Source: Flavobacterium sharifuzzamanii
GTDB taxonomy: Bacteria > Bacteroidota > Bacteroidia > Flavobacteriales > Flavobacteriaceae
Assembly: GCF_003254585.1 (NCBI RefSeq)
Contig: NZ_QJGZ01000038.1
Location: 1 to 64,000, forward strand
Direction of reading: 5' to 3'
DNA: 64,000 bases
A model generated the notes under the pieces. It had not been told where the DNA came from. It saw nothing but the letters and a program-made list of their open reading frames with translations, and made no database searches. Below are positions 10,801 through 18,151 of the stretch, piece after piece. Both the position numbers and the translations under genes were made by a program. How positions within the stretch are numbered: position 1 is the stretch's first letter; every line of letters begins with the position of its first letter.

Positions 10801-11249
10801 TTGCTGCAATTAGCATATTAGCTGGTGATTTTACCTTAAGAATAGATGAAGATTATTTAGGTGATAAAGGTGATCGTTACAGAACAGGTGGAATGCTTGC
10901 AACTTATAAAGTTAATAATGATTTGACATTAGCATTTGGAGGAAGCATGATGACTGGAGATGCATTTGGTGAGGATGCTATTGGAGGAAATCCTTACGTA
11001 TTAGATGGACGTGGTATGCATAAAAATGAAATCATGCCACAATTAAGAGCTGGGACAATGTATGGTGGAGTTATTTATAAGGGGCATGCTAGTTTTTATG
11101 GACATAATAATGAAAAAAGACTTCACAGTATACAAAATTGGATTCATAGACAAAAAAGTTTTATTACACCGTATTTTCCTGATAGAGGTTTATCATCAAA
11201 GGCATATAATTACTCAGGAAGCTATAATTCTAATTATTTATTCTATTAG
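4854..11249 (+). CDS. Rhs/SpvB-family secreted polymorphic toxin, type 23-like C-terminal tip
   Basis: 2131 aa with an N-terminal signal peptide (ending MSAQ). Order of domains: an SpvB/TcdB-like N-terminal region (residues ~25-100, QINIVYNSQAGSGTAGYGWN); five FG-GAP type Asp-rich repeats near residues 331, 456, 533, 582 and 644 (for example DFNGDGLTD, DVNGDGKTD); a long series of YD repeats; and the Rhs core signature RLYDPKLHRFMQPDNYVQDP near residue 1773, ending in NPLVYTDQSGEF. From about 1820 the tip is unrelated to the core: a Gly-rich stretch, then GDRYRTGGM ... SMMTGD ... NEIMPQLRAG, which I recall as the pattern of polymorphic toxin type 23. Rhs shells encapsulate such tips and release them into competitors. 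No T9SS domain is visible on the protein itself. The presumed immunity gene follows 1 bp after the stop. Confidence 0.85.
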   Translation: MRQFYVLLIFISFNFFMSAQSAEVGSTPGELSVSLSGAANYIVPIAVPPGINGIVPQINIVYNSQAGSGTAGYGWNIGGISTISRIASTKFHDDVIDPVDFDSLDRFAFDGKRLIVKNGTGGVYGANETIYETESFSNVKITSYGVHPSGSNYGPAYFVVRYPDGSKAYYGNSTDSCSITDWAITYWENAQGVRISYSYSITNNILNVTSIKYGTLSNVAPINEIKFNYDSTSGDEQGYVGGQSLVKTKKLASISTVGNGVGFRNYFFDYIATSEGYDLLYKITEKSGDLSKSYNPTVFEYDPSSEVILPKPSTSTIPLGNVSAQNSAIVSGDFDGDARMDFVLYPTTGANAKKEFRLFSNIGGNSSLAPLKQSLGYFESIFPSTGLTSNGKMFHYQGITVAQFDTDLDAVNFTTYYNSSYGLAPEQVKKAVFPNRDIQSCDNYYSQGQKKFFFNGDFNGDGLTDVVALDMDMDEYYCQEDPYTGEVRYIWSKNSTGGIYFVDLDRRKTTNFVNYAGALQDYYLTGSSRIETFDVNGDGKTDILHFQNGKVSVYSLNNNNQLELLWQKTDTDIKINQSILPGDYNGDGKMDFIITKSFGLYSSDYIKYISMGNDFEKIPQTYAFNNMGNTEDSQAIYTCTLIPLDTNADGKTDIVQLRSVYAKTQGAGAAIINVFKNINSTFAASAVPTFQTPYSNTVKSYPIPVFLSPQTNNQYTSVGLISDSQIYAFDSQDNFSRKGLIKSITDGNQVKRTITYSPLQQDQYEPFYTPHIFIENFPNIDIVAAPNFKVVTKLEEQSVGQYKKQIFTYAGAVSNAEGLGFLGFRSTMRSNWYEDESKMISNISKFDILQRGANIENYQVLGFHYPLFPATNQIPRIITKEQNYVVNDSDNLVATQRIILKPKTIIQSGSTFSAKIVAEENNSTNVPNNYITKSTLTFESDLLPNKVFKIQNTVVNQFNNLEGTSTETINAYDDYNNVTGSKILYKEGSSVVKTAKFDVVYQAPIQAPYIVGRPSSKTQSVSVNGDSMSSKEIYSYNGNQLLETIEKSGQGTSTIKEKNDYDSFGNIVRKTISPPSLPARVTNYEYDSSGRFLIKSTDIEGLTKTFVYNSSSGVLDNETNQNGLKTSYLYDSWFKKEHTTDYLGKSNHYVYSRSAEKTIVTNTGDDNSSIEETFDDLGRKVKVRIKDVTGNFSSVDYSYDIEGRNYKVSEPYFTGSPSQFSETKYDVYGRVENTISFTGKKVDYTYSGLTTTVSENSKTKISVKNAAGNVISMTDSPGGTVTYTYFANGNLKESDYGGVKTTITQDGWGRKIKLVDSSAGIYSYEYNDFGEITKETTPNGVTTYTLDDYGKVKEKTISGNLTNSKTTYLYDSSSKLLLKSEFQDFANGGSITNEYFYDSYKRINRTVEATQYALFTKDFEYDAFGRASSTTFTAQAAGKGSTRKVKNTYSNGAHWQILDDATSAVLWQTNTLDARGKLLTAVCGPVSIVNSYDIYGFAKEFNYNLAANTAINILKLGADFDPVKANLKSRSNSLFNRSETFKYDALDRLTEFTNLQGNQETQSYDDRGRILQNSVGLYNYTNTNKPYQNTSVDVTADALAYYSGRQTLDVTYNVFKSPVEIVEAGIDRISFNYNDSNSRSAMFYGGLQENKFSRNYAKYYSADGSMEIKHNLTNGAVDIITYIGGDGYTAPIILKSNGISQNYLYLLRDYLGSIVAITDQSGAVVEKRLFDAWGNIVSVQDGVGNSLAGLTILDRGYTGHEHLQSVGIVHMNGRLYDPKLHRFMQPDNYVQDPFNTQNFNRYGYCWNNPLVYTDQSGEFVWFVPLIYAAINVGVDLVKNNGKMNIGQISMSAGMGAISGLTSGATTVGGAFLGAGIGQLNKFMPSMTLYESSGFNLGISPMIGFGTSGFNVGASLNADAKIGDVALGASFGFGYNSGTSSLGESSGGSGFYNYGGYLAYNDGHANYGLGYSFNTFGGKTGQGVAAISILAGDFTLRIDEDYLGDKGDRYRTGGMLATYKVNNDLTLAFGGSMMTGDAFGEDAIGGNPYVLDGRGMHKNEIMPQLRAGTMYGGVIYKGHASFYGHNNEKRLHSIQNWIHRQKSFITPYFPDRGLSSKAYNYSGSYNSNYLFY

Positions 11250-11250
11250 C

Positions 11251-11805
11251 ATGAAAAAAATTATACTAATATTAAGTTTATTTTTGTTTTGTTGTTGTAA
11301 TGTAAAATATTACATTACAACTGAGGGAGGGTATCGTTTATATGATTCTACAAAATTTAAATATAATAAATTAGAGTATACAAAAATGAGTAAATCTGCT
11401 ATTGATACAAATTGTATATACATAATGGATTCTACTTACAATAAATGGGATGATATAAAAATTAAAAAAGAAAATTACAGATTTGTAAGATTTTTTTCAA
11501 AAGGGCAAGTTTTGTTTATATATAATAATGGAATGCCAAATTTAGAGATGATAAATAATAAGAATATAGGGATTCCAGGTTATTACTATATTGAAGGGAA
11601 AAAAATAAAAATCAATATGTTTAAAAATATAAATGGGGGGATTCTTATTGATTATTTTGGAGAGATTAATTCAGACGGTAATATTATTTTTTATGAACAA
11701 CCAACAGGAAGATTTTCTTTGGAGAAAACAAAAGATTATAATGGAAAGTCATTTTGGTCTAAGGTAAAAGTTGAAAAGATGGAGCATTATAAGCTAGATT
11801 GGTAA
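11251..11805 (+). CDS. Putative lipoprotein, likely immunity protein for the Rhs tip
   Basis: 184 aa from the ATG at 11251; the frame stays open upstream to 11062, but that part overlaps the Rhs gene in another frame and is not needed. The N terminus MKKIILILSLFLFCCCNVKY is a lipoprotein signal peptide with a Cys cluster. The rest is a small, Tyr/Lys/Asn-rich, probably beta-rich protein (GYRLYDSTKFKYN, ISRE-free) with no recognised family. It starts 1 bp after the Rhs stop, the usual position of an immunity gene, and it is the last gene before a strong terminator. Codons are even richer in A and T than in the Rhs core, as is common for exchanged tip/immunity cassettes. The immunity role is inferred from position only. 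Confidence 0.6.
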   Translation: MKKIILILSLFLFCCCNVKYYITTEGGYRLYDSTKFKYNKLEYTKMSKSAIDTNCIYIMDSTYNKWDDIKIKKENYRFVRFFSKGQVLFIYNNGMPNLEMINNKNIGIPGYYYIEGKKIKINMFKNINGGILIDYFGEINSDGNIIFYEQPTGRFSLEKTKDYNGKSFWSKVKVEKMEHYKLDW

Positions 11806-11930
11806 TAATGTAATTTTTAAGAAGTCTTAAGTGGAATTATATCAATTAAGTCTGCAAAGAGTTCTAAAACTGAAAAGTTGCACAAATGTTTCTTAGCTTT
11901 ACAAAGAGTTCTAAATTTAAATTAAAAAAC

Positions 11931-11965
11931 TGCGCAAATGTCTCTGACTTTGCGCAATTTTTTTT
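11931..11965 (+). terminator. Rho-independent terminator of the fibre-Rhs operon
   Basis: A perfect 8-bp stem TGCGCAAA / TTTGCGCA with a 10-nt loop is followed by a run of eight or nine T. It lies about 125 bp after the lipoprotein stop and closes the + strand operon. Confidence 0.8.
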
Positions 11966-12031
11966 GGTTTTAGAATTTCTAAACGTAATAAAAGTCTCTG
12001 ACTTTTTACGATGACATCTTAAAAAGTAAAA

Positions 12032-13756
12032 TCACTCCACAATACTAGAAGAATCCTTAATCTCAAAATCAGCATATTGCCAAGCATCATCAAAAGAGTT
12101 TTTAATTTTTAAAGCCTCTTTTTCTTTTTTCTGGAGTGCTAAAGCATTATAAAGTCCGATTAGGGCGAAGCCGTTTTTTGGGAGTGTTTGTAAATCTTGT
12201 CTGTAGATTTTTTCTGCTTCGGCATATTTTCCTGCTTTAAGCAAAACAGTTCCTAAATAATGTCTAACGGAGAAAAACCAATCTGGCGGTTCGTTGTAAT
12301 TTAATTGATCTTCGATTGCGATTGCTTTATTTAAAAGAGCAATAGCTTTATCCAAATTATTCTTTTTCGCTTCAACTCCCGCAGAAAGAACATTATTAGC
12401 AATCTGAACCAGATCGTAGGTTGTATTGATATTCCAGATAGTAACCTCTTTTAAGGTTTTATCTTTGGCTAATTGGTTCAGAGAAGCAAGCTGTTTTTCG
12501 GCATTGGCAATGTCATTTTTTCCGAGATACGCCATTCCTCTGGCATAATGCCAAATCGCATTTGGATATACGAGATCCTTTTCAGGTTGCGGAATCTCCA
12601 TAATTTTATCCCACATCGAAAATTTTACAGCGATATAATACGGAATGCTATAATAATGTTGCAAAGTTCCCCAACCTGCCTCGCGCATAATTTTGGGAGA
12701 TATGTGTTGTTGTAATATTTGCGCCGATTCCCAAGCCAATTTTGAATTTCCTTCTAAAGCCGCTGTTGCCACCAAAAAATGATAATTGTGTGGATAATAG
12801 GCTAGAGGATAAGCGCCTTGTGCATGGCAGGCAGTTGTATACAAACTATCAATTTTAACTGCTTCAATGTTTGAAAGCGTACCTTGATGATAATCTCCCG
12901 TACGAATGTAAATATGAGAAGGCATGTGCACCAAATGGCCTGATCCTGGAACTAATGTTTCTAGTAATTTGGCACTTTTAAGTCCGTTTTCTGGATGTGA
13001 TGATGCTTCTACAGCATGAACCAAAAAATGATGTGCGCCTGGATGCTTCGGATTTTTTTTGATTAATTCGTTTAAAACAGCAAGTATTTCTGGAGTCCAT
13101 TTTTTAGGTATTCCAGTGCCTTTTTCATACAAATCCCACGGATGGAGATTCATTTGAGATTCGGCATAAAGAGCGCCAATATCAGGATCTGAAGGAAACT
13201 GAGTGTATACTTTTTTCATCGCTTCGGCATACGCAATGTCGAGCGGTTTTCTATCAGCAGGAGGATTTTTAGCATAACGAACTAATAATGCATCAATCAT
13301 AGCAATTTCTTTCGGAGAACATTTCGCAGAAAGTTTCTTAGCTTTTTGAGCCGAATCATAAGCCCTTTGAAAATTATCTTCTTCCATTCCCGCATTATAA
13401 TTCGGACCTAAAACATAAGCAAAACCCCAATATGCCATAGCACAATTGGGATCTAAACGCGAAGCTTCATAAAAAGATCTTGCAGCTTCGGCGTGATTAA
13501 ATCCGTACGCCAGCATCATTCCTTGATTAAAGTATTCTTGCGCTTCGGGATTATGGGTTGTAATTTTAAAATTTACGCCGTCAAGTCCTTTAAATTTTGG
13601 TGCTTTTTTGTTTTGGGTGTACCAATCTTTATCGTTCGTTTTCGGAATATAGCACCCTTGCGAAGCGCTGACTTTAACTGATTTGGGTTCAGTGTTTTTA
13701 TCTTTACAACAAACAAAAAGAAGAAAAACAGCAATTAGAAAGTAATTAAATTTCAT
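12032..13756 (-). CDS. TPR-repeat lipoprotein of unknown function
   Basis: 574 aa. The N terminus MKFNYFLIAVFLLFVCCKDK is a lipoprotein signal with Cys at 16/17. Tetratricopeptide-like helices occur near residues 75-115 (EYFNQGMMLAYGFNHAEAAR, ARSFYEASRLDPNCAMAYWG) and again near the C terminus (AEKIYRQDLQTLPKNGFALI). A middle segment (HPGAHHFLVHAVEASSHPE, HLVHMPSHIYIRTGDYHQG) is rich in histidines and conserved in a family of bacterial TPR proteins with no assigned function. The protein probably sits in the periplasm or on the outer membrane. The gene stands alone, separated from pgl by a terminator and a repeat. The His-rich segment could bind metal, which is a guess. Confidence 0.7.
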   Translation of the reverse strand: MKFNYFLIAVFLLFVCCKDKNTEPKSVKVSASQGCYIPKTNDKDWYTQNKKAPKFKGLDGVNFKITTHNPEAQEYFNQGMMLAYGFNHAEAARSFYEASRLDPNCAMAYWGFAYVLGPNYNAGMEEDNFQRAYDSAQKAKKLSAKCSPKEIAMIDALLVRYAKNPPADRKPLDIAYAEAMKKVYTQFPSDPDIGALYAESQMNLHPWDLYEKGTGIPKKWTPEILAVLNELIKKNPKHPGAHHFLVHAVEASSHPENGLKSAKLLETLVPGSGHLVHMPSHIYIRTGDYHQGTLSNIEAVKIDSLYTTACHAQGAYPLAYYPHNYHFLVATAALEGNSKLAWESAQILQQHISPKIMREAGWGTLQHYYSIPYYIAVKFSMWDKIMEIPQPEKDLVYPNAIWHYARGMAYLGKNDIANAEKQLASLNQLAKDKTLKEVTIWNINTTYDLVQIANNVLSAGVEAKKNNLDKAIALLNKAIAIEDQLNYNEPPDWFFSVRHYLGTVLLKAGKYAEAEKIYRQDLQTLPKNGFALIGLYNALALQKKEKEALKIKNSFDDAWQYADFEIKDSSSIVE

Positions 13757-13941
13757 TGCAAAATAGATTTGAAATTATATAATCAGTGTAATAGCTCAAA
13801 AGAAAAAAAATGATGCTTATAGTATAATAGTTTGATACGGAGAGTATTAAACAAAATTAAATAAAAAAGAAATAGGTTTTTTTGTAAATATTTGTTTTTC
13901 AGTGTTTTGTAATCAGTTTTGAATTGCTTTGAGCATATAGT

Positions 13942-14016
13942 TCTCCCGCAGATTTAGCAGATTCAGCAGATTTTTTTAATTATAATATCTGCCAAATCTG
14001 CTAAATCTGCGAGAGA
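13942..14016. repeat. Palindromic AATCTGC-type intergenic repeat
   Basis: Inverted arms: GCAGATTTAGCAGATT on the left and AATCTGCTAAATCTGC on the right, flanked by TCTCCCGC and GCGAGAGA. The same element family recurs at 20171, 37685, 40890 and 57215 in this window, always between genes. Confidence 0.7.
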
Positions 14017-14032
14017 AAAAAATCAAAAAAAT

Positions 14033-14060
14033 AAGGTCTACACTTTTCAGTATAGACCTT
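14033..14060 (-). terminator. Terminator of the gnd-zwf-pgl operon
   Basis: The 8-bp stem AAGGTCTA / TAGACCTT has a 12-nt loop; on the - strand it is followed by a T-rich run (A-run at 14018-14032 on the + strand). It lies 25 bp beyond the pgl stop. Confidence 0.8.
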
Positions 14061-14085
14061 AAATTATATGGAAATAAACAATTTC

Positions 14086-14802
14086 TTAGTTTGTTCCAGC
14101 GGCAACTTTATCTACCAAAAACAATAACTCGCCCGAAACTGGTTTAATCAATTGCATTGGATAAAGAGTTGGATTGTATTCGCCAGTTGTCACTTCTTTC
14201 AAAGCATTGATTTTCTTTTCTCCAAAAGCTACTACTACAATTTTTTCTGCTTTGTTAATTAACGGAGCAGTAAGTGTAATTCTATACATTTTCTGAGGAG
14301 CCAAATAATAAGCATCAACCCATTTGGTTTGCTCTTCAAGAACTGCTTCACCTGGGAAAAGAGAAGCTGTGTGTCCGTCGTCTCCCATACCTAAAAGAAT
14401 CAAGTCAAATTTGCCTTCTTCACCTAAAACAGTTCTGATAGACTTTTCGTATTCAGCTGCATAATCCTCAGGAGTAACACCATCTTTGTACATTTCAAAA
14501 ATGTTTTCTTGCGGAATAGGAACGTGGCTTAATAAAGTTGAATAAGACATTTTAGCATTACTCAAATCATCATTTAACGGAACCCATCTTTCGTCACCCC
14601 AAAAAATATACACTTTGCTCCAGTCTATTTTATTTCTGTAAGCATCAGAAGCCAATAATTTATAGATTCCAGCTGGAGAAGAACCTCCTGTAAGAACAGC
14701 TGTAAATTTGCCATTTGCTACAATCGATTTCTGAGCCGATTCTACAAAAAGATCTGCTGCTTTAGTATTAATTTCGTCGGTGTTATTGTATATCTGTACC
14801 AT
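14086..14802 (-). CDS. pgl: 6-phosphogluconolactonase
   Basis: 238 aa, the normal length for the DevB/Pgl family. It hydrolyses 6-phosphogluconolactone to 6-phosphogluconate, step two of the oxidative pentose phosphate pathway, in the cytosol. Visible motifs are TGGSSPAGIYKLL near residue 37 (sugar-phosphate binding), the FWGDERWVPLNDDLSNA signature and LGMGDDGHTASLFPG. The start codon lies inside the end of zwf (20-bp overlap), so translation is probably coupled. It is the last gene of a three-gene operon and is followed by a good terminator. Confidence 0.95.
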   Translation of the reverse strand: MVQIYNNTDEINTKAADLFVESAQKSIVANGKFTAVLTGGSSPAGIYKLLASDAYRNKIDWSKVYIFWGDERWVPLNDDLSNAKMSYSTLLSHVPIPQENIFEMYKDGVTPEDYAAEYEKSIRTVLGEEGKFDLILLGMGDDGHTASLFPGEAVLEEQTKWVDAYYLAPQKMYRITLTAPLINKAEKIVVVAFGEKKINALKEVTTGEYNPTLYPMQLIKPVSGELLFLVDKVAAGTN

Positions 14803-16324
14803 CTAGAATTTCTTCTTCTTTTTTAATGTTTTGTGTATTCGGAATCCATTTGTGGCCTTGACGTGCTAACAATTCATCAGCTTCTTCAGGTCCCCAGCTT
14901 CCTGCTTTGTAATTTGGGAAATTTTTTGGAGGTGTTGTTTTCCAAACTTGCTGAATTGTTTCAATTGCATCCCAAGCTTCTTCCACCTGATCCCAACGCA
15001 TAAATAGGGTAGGATCTCCTAATAATGCATCTGCAATTAAGGTTTCATAAGCTTCTGGTGACATTGTTGAACAAGAAAAATAATCAAAAACCATCTCCGC
15101 AGGTCTTAAAGACATCGATAAGCCTGGTTTTTTGGTCATAAACTGCAGTTTAATGTCCATTGAAGGCTGAATGTTGATAATCAGTCGGTTTGGTGTCATA
15201 CCTTCTTTCCCGTATGAGAACGAAGAATGAGGCACTGGTTTAAACTGAATAATGATCGAAGATTGTTTTTCTTCCATTCTTTTTCCAGAACGCAAGTAGA
15301 ACGGAATTCCCTGCCATCTCCAGTTATCCAAATAGATTTTCATTGCTACATAAGTTTCTGTATTAGAATCTGGCGCAATGCCTTTATCTTGACGGTAACC
15401 CGGAACAGGAACTCCTTTTATTTCTCCAGCATCGTACTGACCTCTAACGATATAATGATCAACTTCTTCTGGTTTAATACGACGAATTGACTTTAAAACA
15501 TCTGCTTTTCGATTACGAATATCATCAGCATTTAAAGAAGCAGGCGCTTCCATTGCCGTCATACATAAAATCTGAAACAAGTGATTCTGAATCATATCTT
15601 TCAATGCACCAACACCTTCGTAGAATCCGCCGCGTTCTTCAACACCAACTTCTTCTGCAACGGTAATTTGCACGAAATCAATGAAATTACGGCTCCATAA
15701 AGGCTCAAACATTGAATTTCCAAAACGGAAAGCCAAGATATTTTGAACCGTTTCTTTTCCTAAATAGTGGTCAATTCTATAAATCTGCTCTTCTTTGAAA
15801 GTCTGCGAAAGCATTTCATTCAACTCGATTGCAGAAGCTTTATCGTAACCAAATGGTTTTTCGATAATAATACGATCTTGTTTCGGATTTGCAGCAAGTC
15901 CGATTTTCTTGATGTTGCTTGAAATCGTTGAAATGAAAGAAGGCGTAATCGAAAGATAGAAAAGACGATTAGAACGTTCGCCAAAGGCAAGGTCAAAATT
16001 GTTTATTTTTTCATTTAATCCAATGTACGACTCTTCTTTATCGATATCAAGACTGTGGTAAGTGATGTGCGAAAGAAATTTTTCTGTTTCTGGATCATCA
16101 ATTCCTTTTCTTCTTGAGAATAGATTTAGATTTTCTGCTACATAAGCACGAAAATCTTCATTGGTTTTTTCAGCTCTTCCAAGAGCAATAATCTGAAACT
16201 TTTCAGACATACGTCCGTCAAGATACAGATTTTGAAAAGCGGGGAATAGCTTTCTCTTTGCTAGATCTCCAGTTCCACCAAAAATAACAATGATTGTTGG
16301 ATTCTTTAGTTTATTTTTAGTCAT
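14783..16324 (-). CDS. zwf: Glucose-6-phosphate 1-dehydrogenase
   Basis: 513 aa, full length for the family. It oxidises glucose-6-phosphate to 6-phosphogluconolactone with reduction of NADP. Residues about 11-25 carry the dinucleotide-binding motif IVIFGGTGDLAKRKLFPA; RIDHYLGKETVQN is the substrate-binding/catalytic signature with the active-site His further on; IIEKPFGYD is also conserved. The gene begins 33 bp after gnd and overlaps pgl by 20 bp, giving the order gnd-zwf-pgl that is common in Bacteroidota. It supplies NADPH, which fits the many peroxide-defence genes elsewhere in the window, but no direct regulatory link is visible. Confidence 0.97.
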   Translation of the reverse strand: MTKNKLKNPTIIVIFGGTGDLAKRKLFPAFQNLYLDGRMSEKFQIIALGRAEKTNEDFRAYVAENLNLFSRRKGIDDPETEKFLSHITYHSLDIDKEESYIGLNEKINNFDLAFGERSNRLFYLSITPSFISTISSNIKKIGLAANPKQDRIIIEKPFGYDKASAIELNEMLSQTFKEEQIYRIDHYLGKETVQNILAFRFGNSMFEPLWSRNFIDFVQITVAEEVGVEERGGFYEGVGALKDMIQNHLFQILCMTAMEAPASLNADDIRNRKADVLKSIRRIKPEEVDHYIVRGQYDAGEIKGVPVPGYRQDKGIAPDSNTETYVAMKIYLDNWRWQGIPFYLRSGKRMEEKQSSIIIQFKPVPHSSFSYGKEGMTPNRLIINIQPSMDIKLQFMTKKPGLSMSLRPAEMVFDYFSCSTMSPEAYETLIADALLGDPTLFMRWDQVEEAWDAIETIQQVWKTTPPKNFPNYKAGSWGPEEADELLARQGHKWIPNTQNIKKEEEILDGTDIQ

Positions 16325-16357
16325 TGTGTGGTTTAGTTGTGTTGTTTTTTAGTTGTC

Positions 16358-17767
16358 TTATTCAGCCCATTGGGTATGGAAAACACCTTCTTTGTCGATA
16401 CGTTCGTAAGTGTGTGCTCCAAAGAAATCGCGTTGTGCCTGAATTAAGTTTGTTGGCAGATTTGCAGATCTGTAAGCATCAAAATAAGCCAGCGAATTCA
16501 TTAATCCTGAAACAGGCAAGCCTTTTTGAACTGCAAATTGAATTACAGCACGCATTCCTGCTTGATTTTCGGTTAGTTTTGAAGCAATTCCGTTATCCAA
16601 AAGCAAGTTTGGCAAGTCTGATTTTGCAACATAAGCTTTTCTAAAATCTTCTAAAATAGTCGCACGAATAATACATCCGCCACGCCAGATTTTAGCAACC
16701 GTTTCTAAATTTAATCCATAATTGTATTCTTTAGAAGCCGTGTGTAACTGTGCTAAACCTTGAGCGTAAGTTACTACGATAGAAAAGAATAAAGCAGATT
16801 TTAAAGATGCAATTGCTTCGCTTTGAGAAACATTTGTTTCGCTAGCGTTCCAAACTAATTTTTTAGCTGCTTCAATTCTTTCTGGTTTTGTTTTAGACAT
16901 ATCACGCATGTTAACCGCTGCGTCGATTGTTGGAACTGGAACTTGCAAGTCCATTGCATTTTGCGAAGTCCATTTTCCTGTTCCTTTAGATCTTGCCCAA
17001 TCCGAAATTTTATTGATTAAAAGACCTCCGTCTGTATCTTCTTGTTTCAAGATTTTTCCTGTGATTTCAATCAGATATGATCTCAAATCATCAGTTTGGT
17101 TCCATTCTTCAAAAGTTTTCTGAATCGTTGAATCATCTAGATTATAACCTCTTTTCATTAAGTCATAAATCTCAGAGATCAATTGCATGATTCCGTATTC
17201 AATTCCGTTGTGAACCATTTTCACATAGTTTCCAGCAGAACCATTTCCTAAATATTCTACACAAGGTTCGCCTTCTACTTTTGCCGCAATTGCTTCAAAA
17301 ATAGGACGTAATCTTTCATACGCTTTCTGATCTCCTCCTGGCATCATAGCAGGACCGAAACGAGCACCTTTTTCACCGCCCGAAATTCCCATTCCAAAGA
17401 AGTGAATTCCTTTTTCAGACAATTCAACAAATCTTCTGTCTGTATCTGTAAAATAAGTGTTTCCGCCGTCAATAATGATGTCTCCTTTGTCTAAGTGAGG
17501 CAATAAACTAGCGATGGCACTGTCAACTGGTTTTCCCGCAGGAACCAATAACATAATCGCTCTTGGCTGCTGAATAAGCTCTACAAAATGTTTTACATCT
17601 GTAGTTGCTTCAATAGTGTGATTAGCATCGGCTTCTTGTTGAAGAGAATTGACTTTTTCGGTGTCTAAGTCTAAACCTGCAGCCGCAAAGTTATGGCTGG
17701 CGATATTTAAAAGTAAGTTACGACCCATTACGCCGAGTCCTACAATTCCAAAATCAAATTTGCTCAT
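16358..17767 (-). CDS. gnd: 6-phosphogluconate dehydrogenase, decarboxylating
   Basis: 469 aa from the ATG at 17767; a TTG three codons upstream (17776) is less likely. It converts 6-phosphogluconate to ribulose-5-phosphate and CO2 with NADP reduction. The Rossmann motif GLGVMGRNLLLNIA is near the N terminus; GISGGEKGARFGPAMMPGG and KMVHNGIEYGIMQLI carry the catalytic Lys/Asn region; the C terminus is helical as usual. It is the first gene of the gnd-zwf-pgl operon. About 330 bp of AT-rich DNA upstream separates it from the divergent gene at 18152 and should hold its promoter. Confidence 0.96.
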   Translation of the reverse strand: MSKFDFGIVGLGVMGRNLLLNIASHNFAAAGLDLDTEKVNSLQQEADANHTIEATTDVKHFVELIQQPRAIMLLVPAGKPVDSAIASLLPHLDKGDIIIDGGNTYFTDTDRRFVELSEKGIHFFGMGISGGEKGARFGPAMMPGGDQKAYERLRPIFEAIAAKVEGEPCVEYLGNGSAGNYVKMVHNGIEYGIMQLISEIYDLMKRGYNLDDSTIQKTFEEWNQTDDLRSYLIEITGKILKQEDTDGGLLINKISDWARSKGTGKWTSQNAMDLQVPVPTIDAAVNMRDMSKTKPERIEAAKKLVWNASETNVSQSEAIASLKSALFFSIVVTYAQGLAQLHTASKEYNYGLNLETVAKIWRGGCIIRATILEDFRKAYVAKSDLPNLLLDNGIASKLTENQAGMRAVIQFAVQKGLPVSGLMNSLAYFDAYRSANLPTNLIQAQRDFFGAHTYERIDKEGVFHTQWAE

Positions 17768-18068
17768 AGTTTTCAATTAACTAAATTATTAGAAGAATGT
17801 TTTTGCAGCAAAAAGTAAGAGAAAGTATGGTAATTCTTTTTCATTCAATGTTTTGCCAAAAAACAATGGTTATTTTAATCTTACATTTCAAAATGTAGAC
17901 CGCTAAGTTAGAGAAAAATGCTGAAAAATAAGGGGTAAAATCGTTCAGTTTTGGTCTTTATTGTGATACTTTTTATGTGTAAAATTTACGCTTATTACTG
18001 CTGTTTTTCAACTAAATCGTTGTAATACTGCTAATGCCAATTATATAAAAAAAATATAAGAAAGGGTA

Positions 18069-18097
18069 TTGAAAATATAGGAATTGAGGTAATTTTG
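18069..18097 (+). promoter_or_regulatory. Bacteroidota-type promoter (TTG / TAATTTTG)
   Basis: A perfect TAxxTTTG -7 box (TAATTTTG, 18090-18097) has a TTG 21 bp upstream at 18069. It points to the gene at 18152. A possible TTG start at 18095 falls inside this box, which argues for the downstream ATG. Confidence 0.55.
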
Positions 18098-18151
18098 GAA
18101 ACCCAATCATTGGATCCAAGATTTAATTCATTAAAGTATTATATCCTTTTT

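Noticed and set aside
4854..11249. Reading the Rhs protein as a Tc insecticidal toxin component
   Set aside because: There are no TcA/TcB partner genes; the SpvB-like N terminus alone is common in Bacteroidota Rhs proteins.
11062..11250. N-terminal extension of the lipoprotein gene into the Rhs gene
   Set aside because: It overlaps a long coding frame, and the ATG at 11251 begins a perfect lipoprotein signal peptide.
13942..14016. AATCTGC repeats as a CRISPR array
   Set aside because: Units are palindromic, irregular in spacing and single-copy per site, with no cas genes.
15227..17123. Frames on the + strand across zwf and gnd
   Set aside because: They are antisense shadows of well-recognised enzymes.
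18095..18151. TTG start for the STN protein
   Set aside because: The TTG lies inside a perfect -7 box, and the signal peptide begins at 18152.
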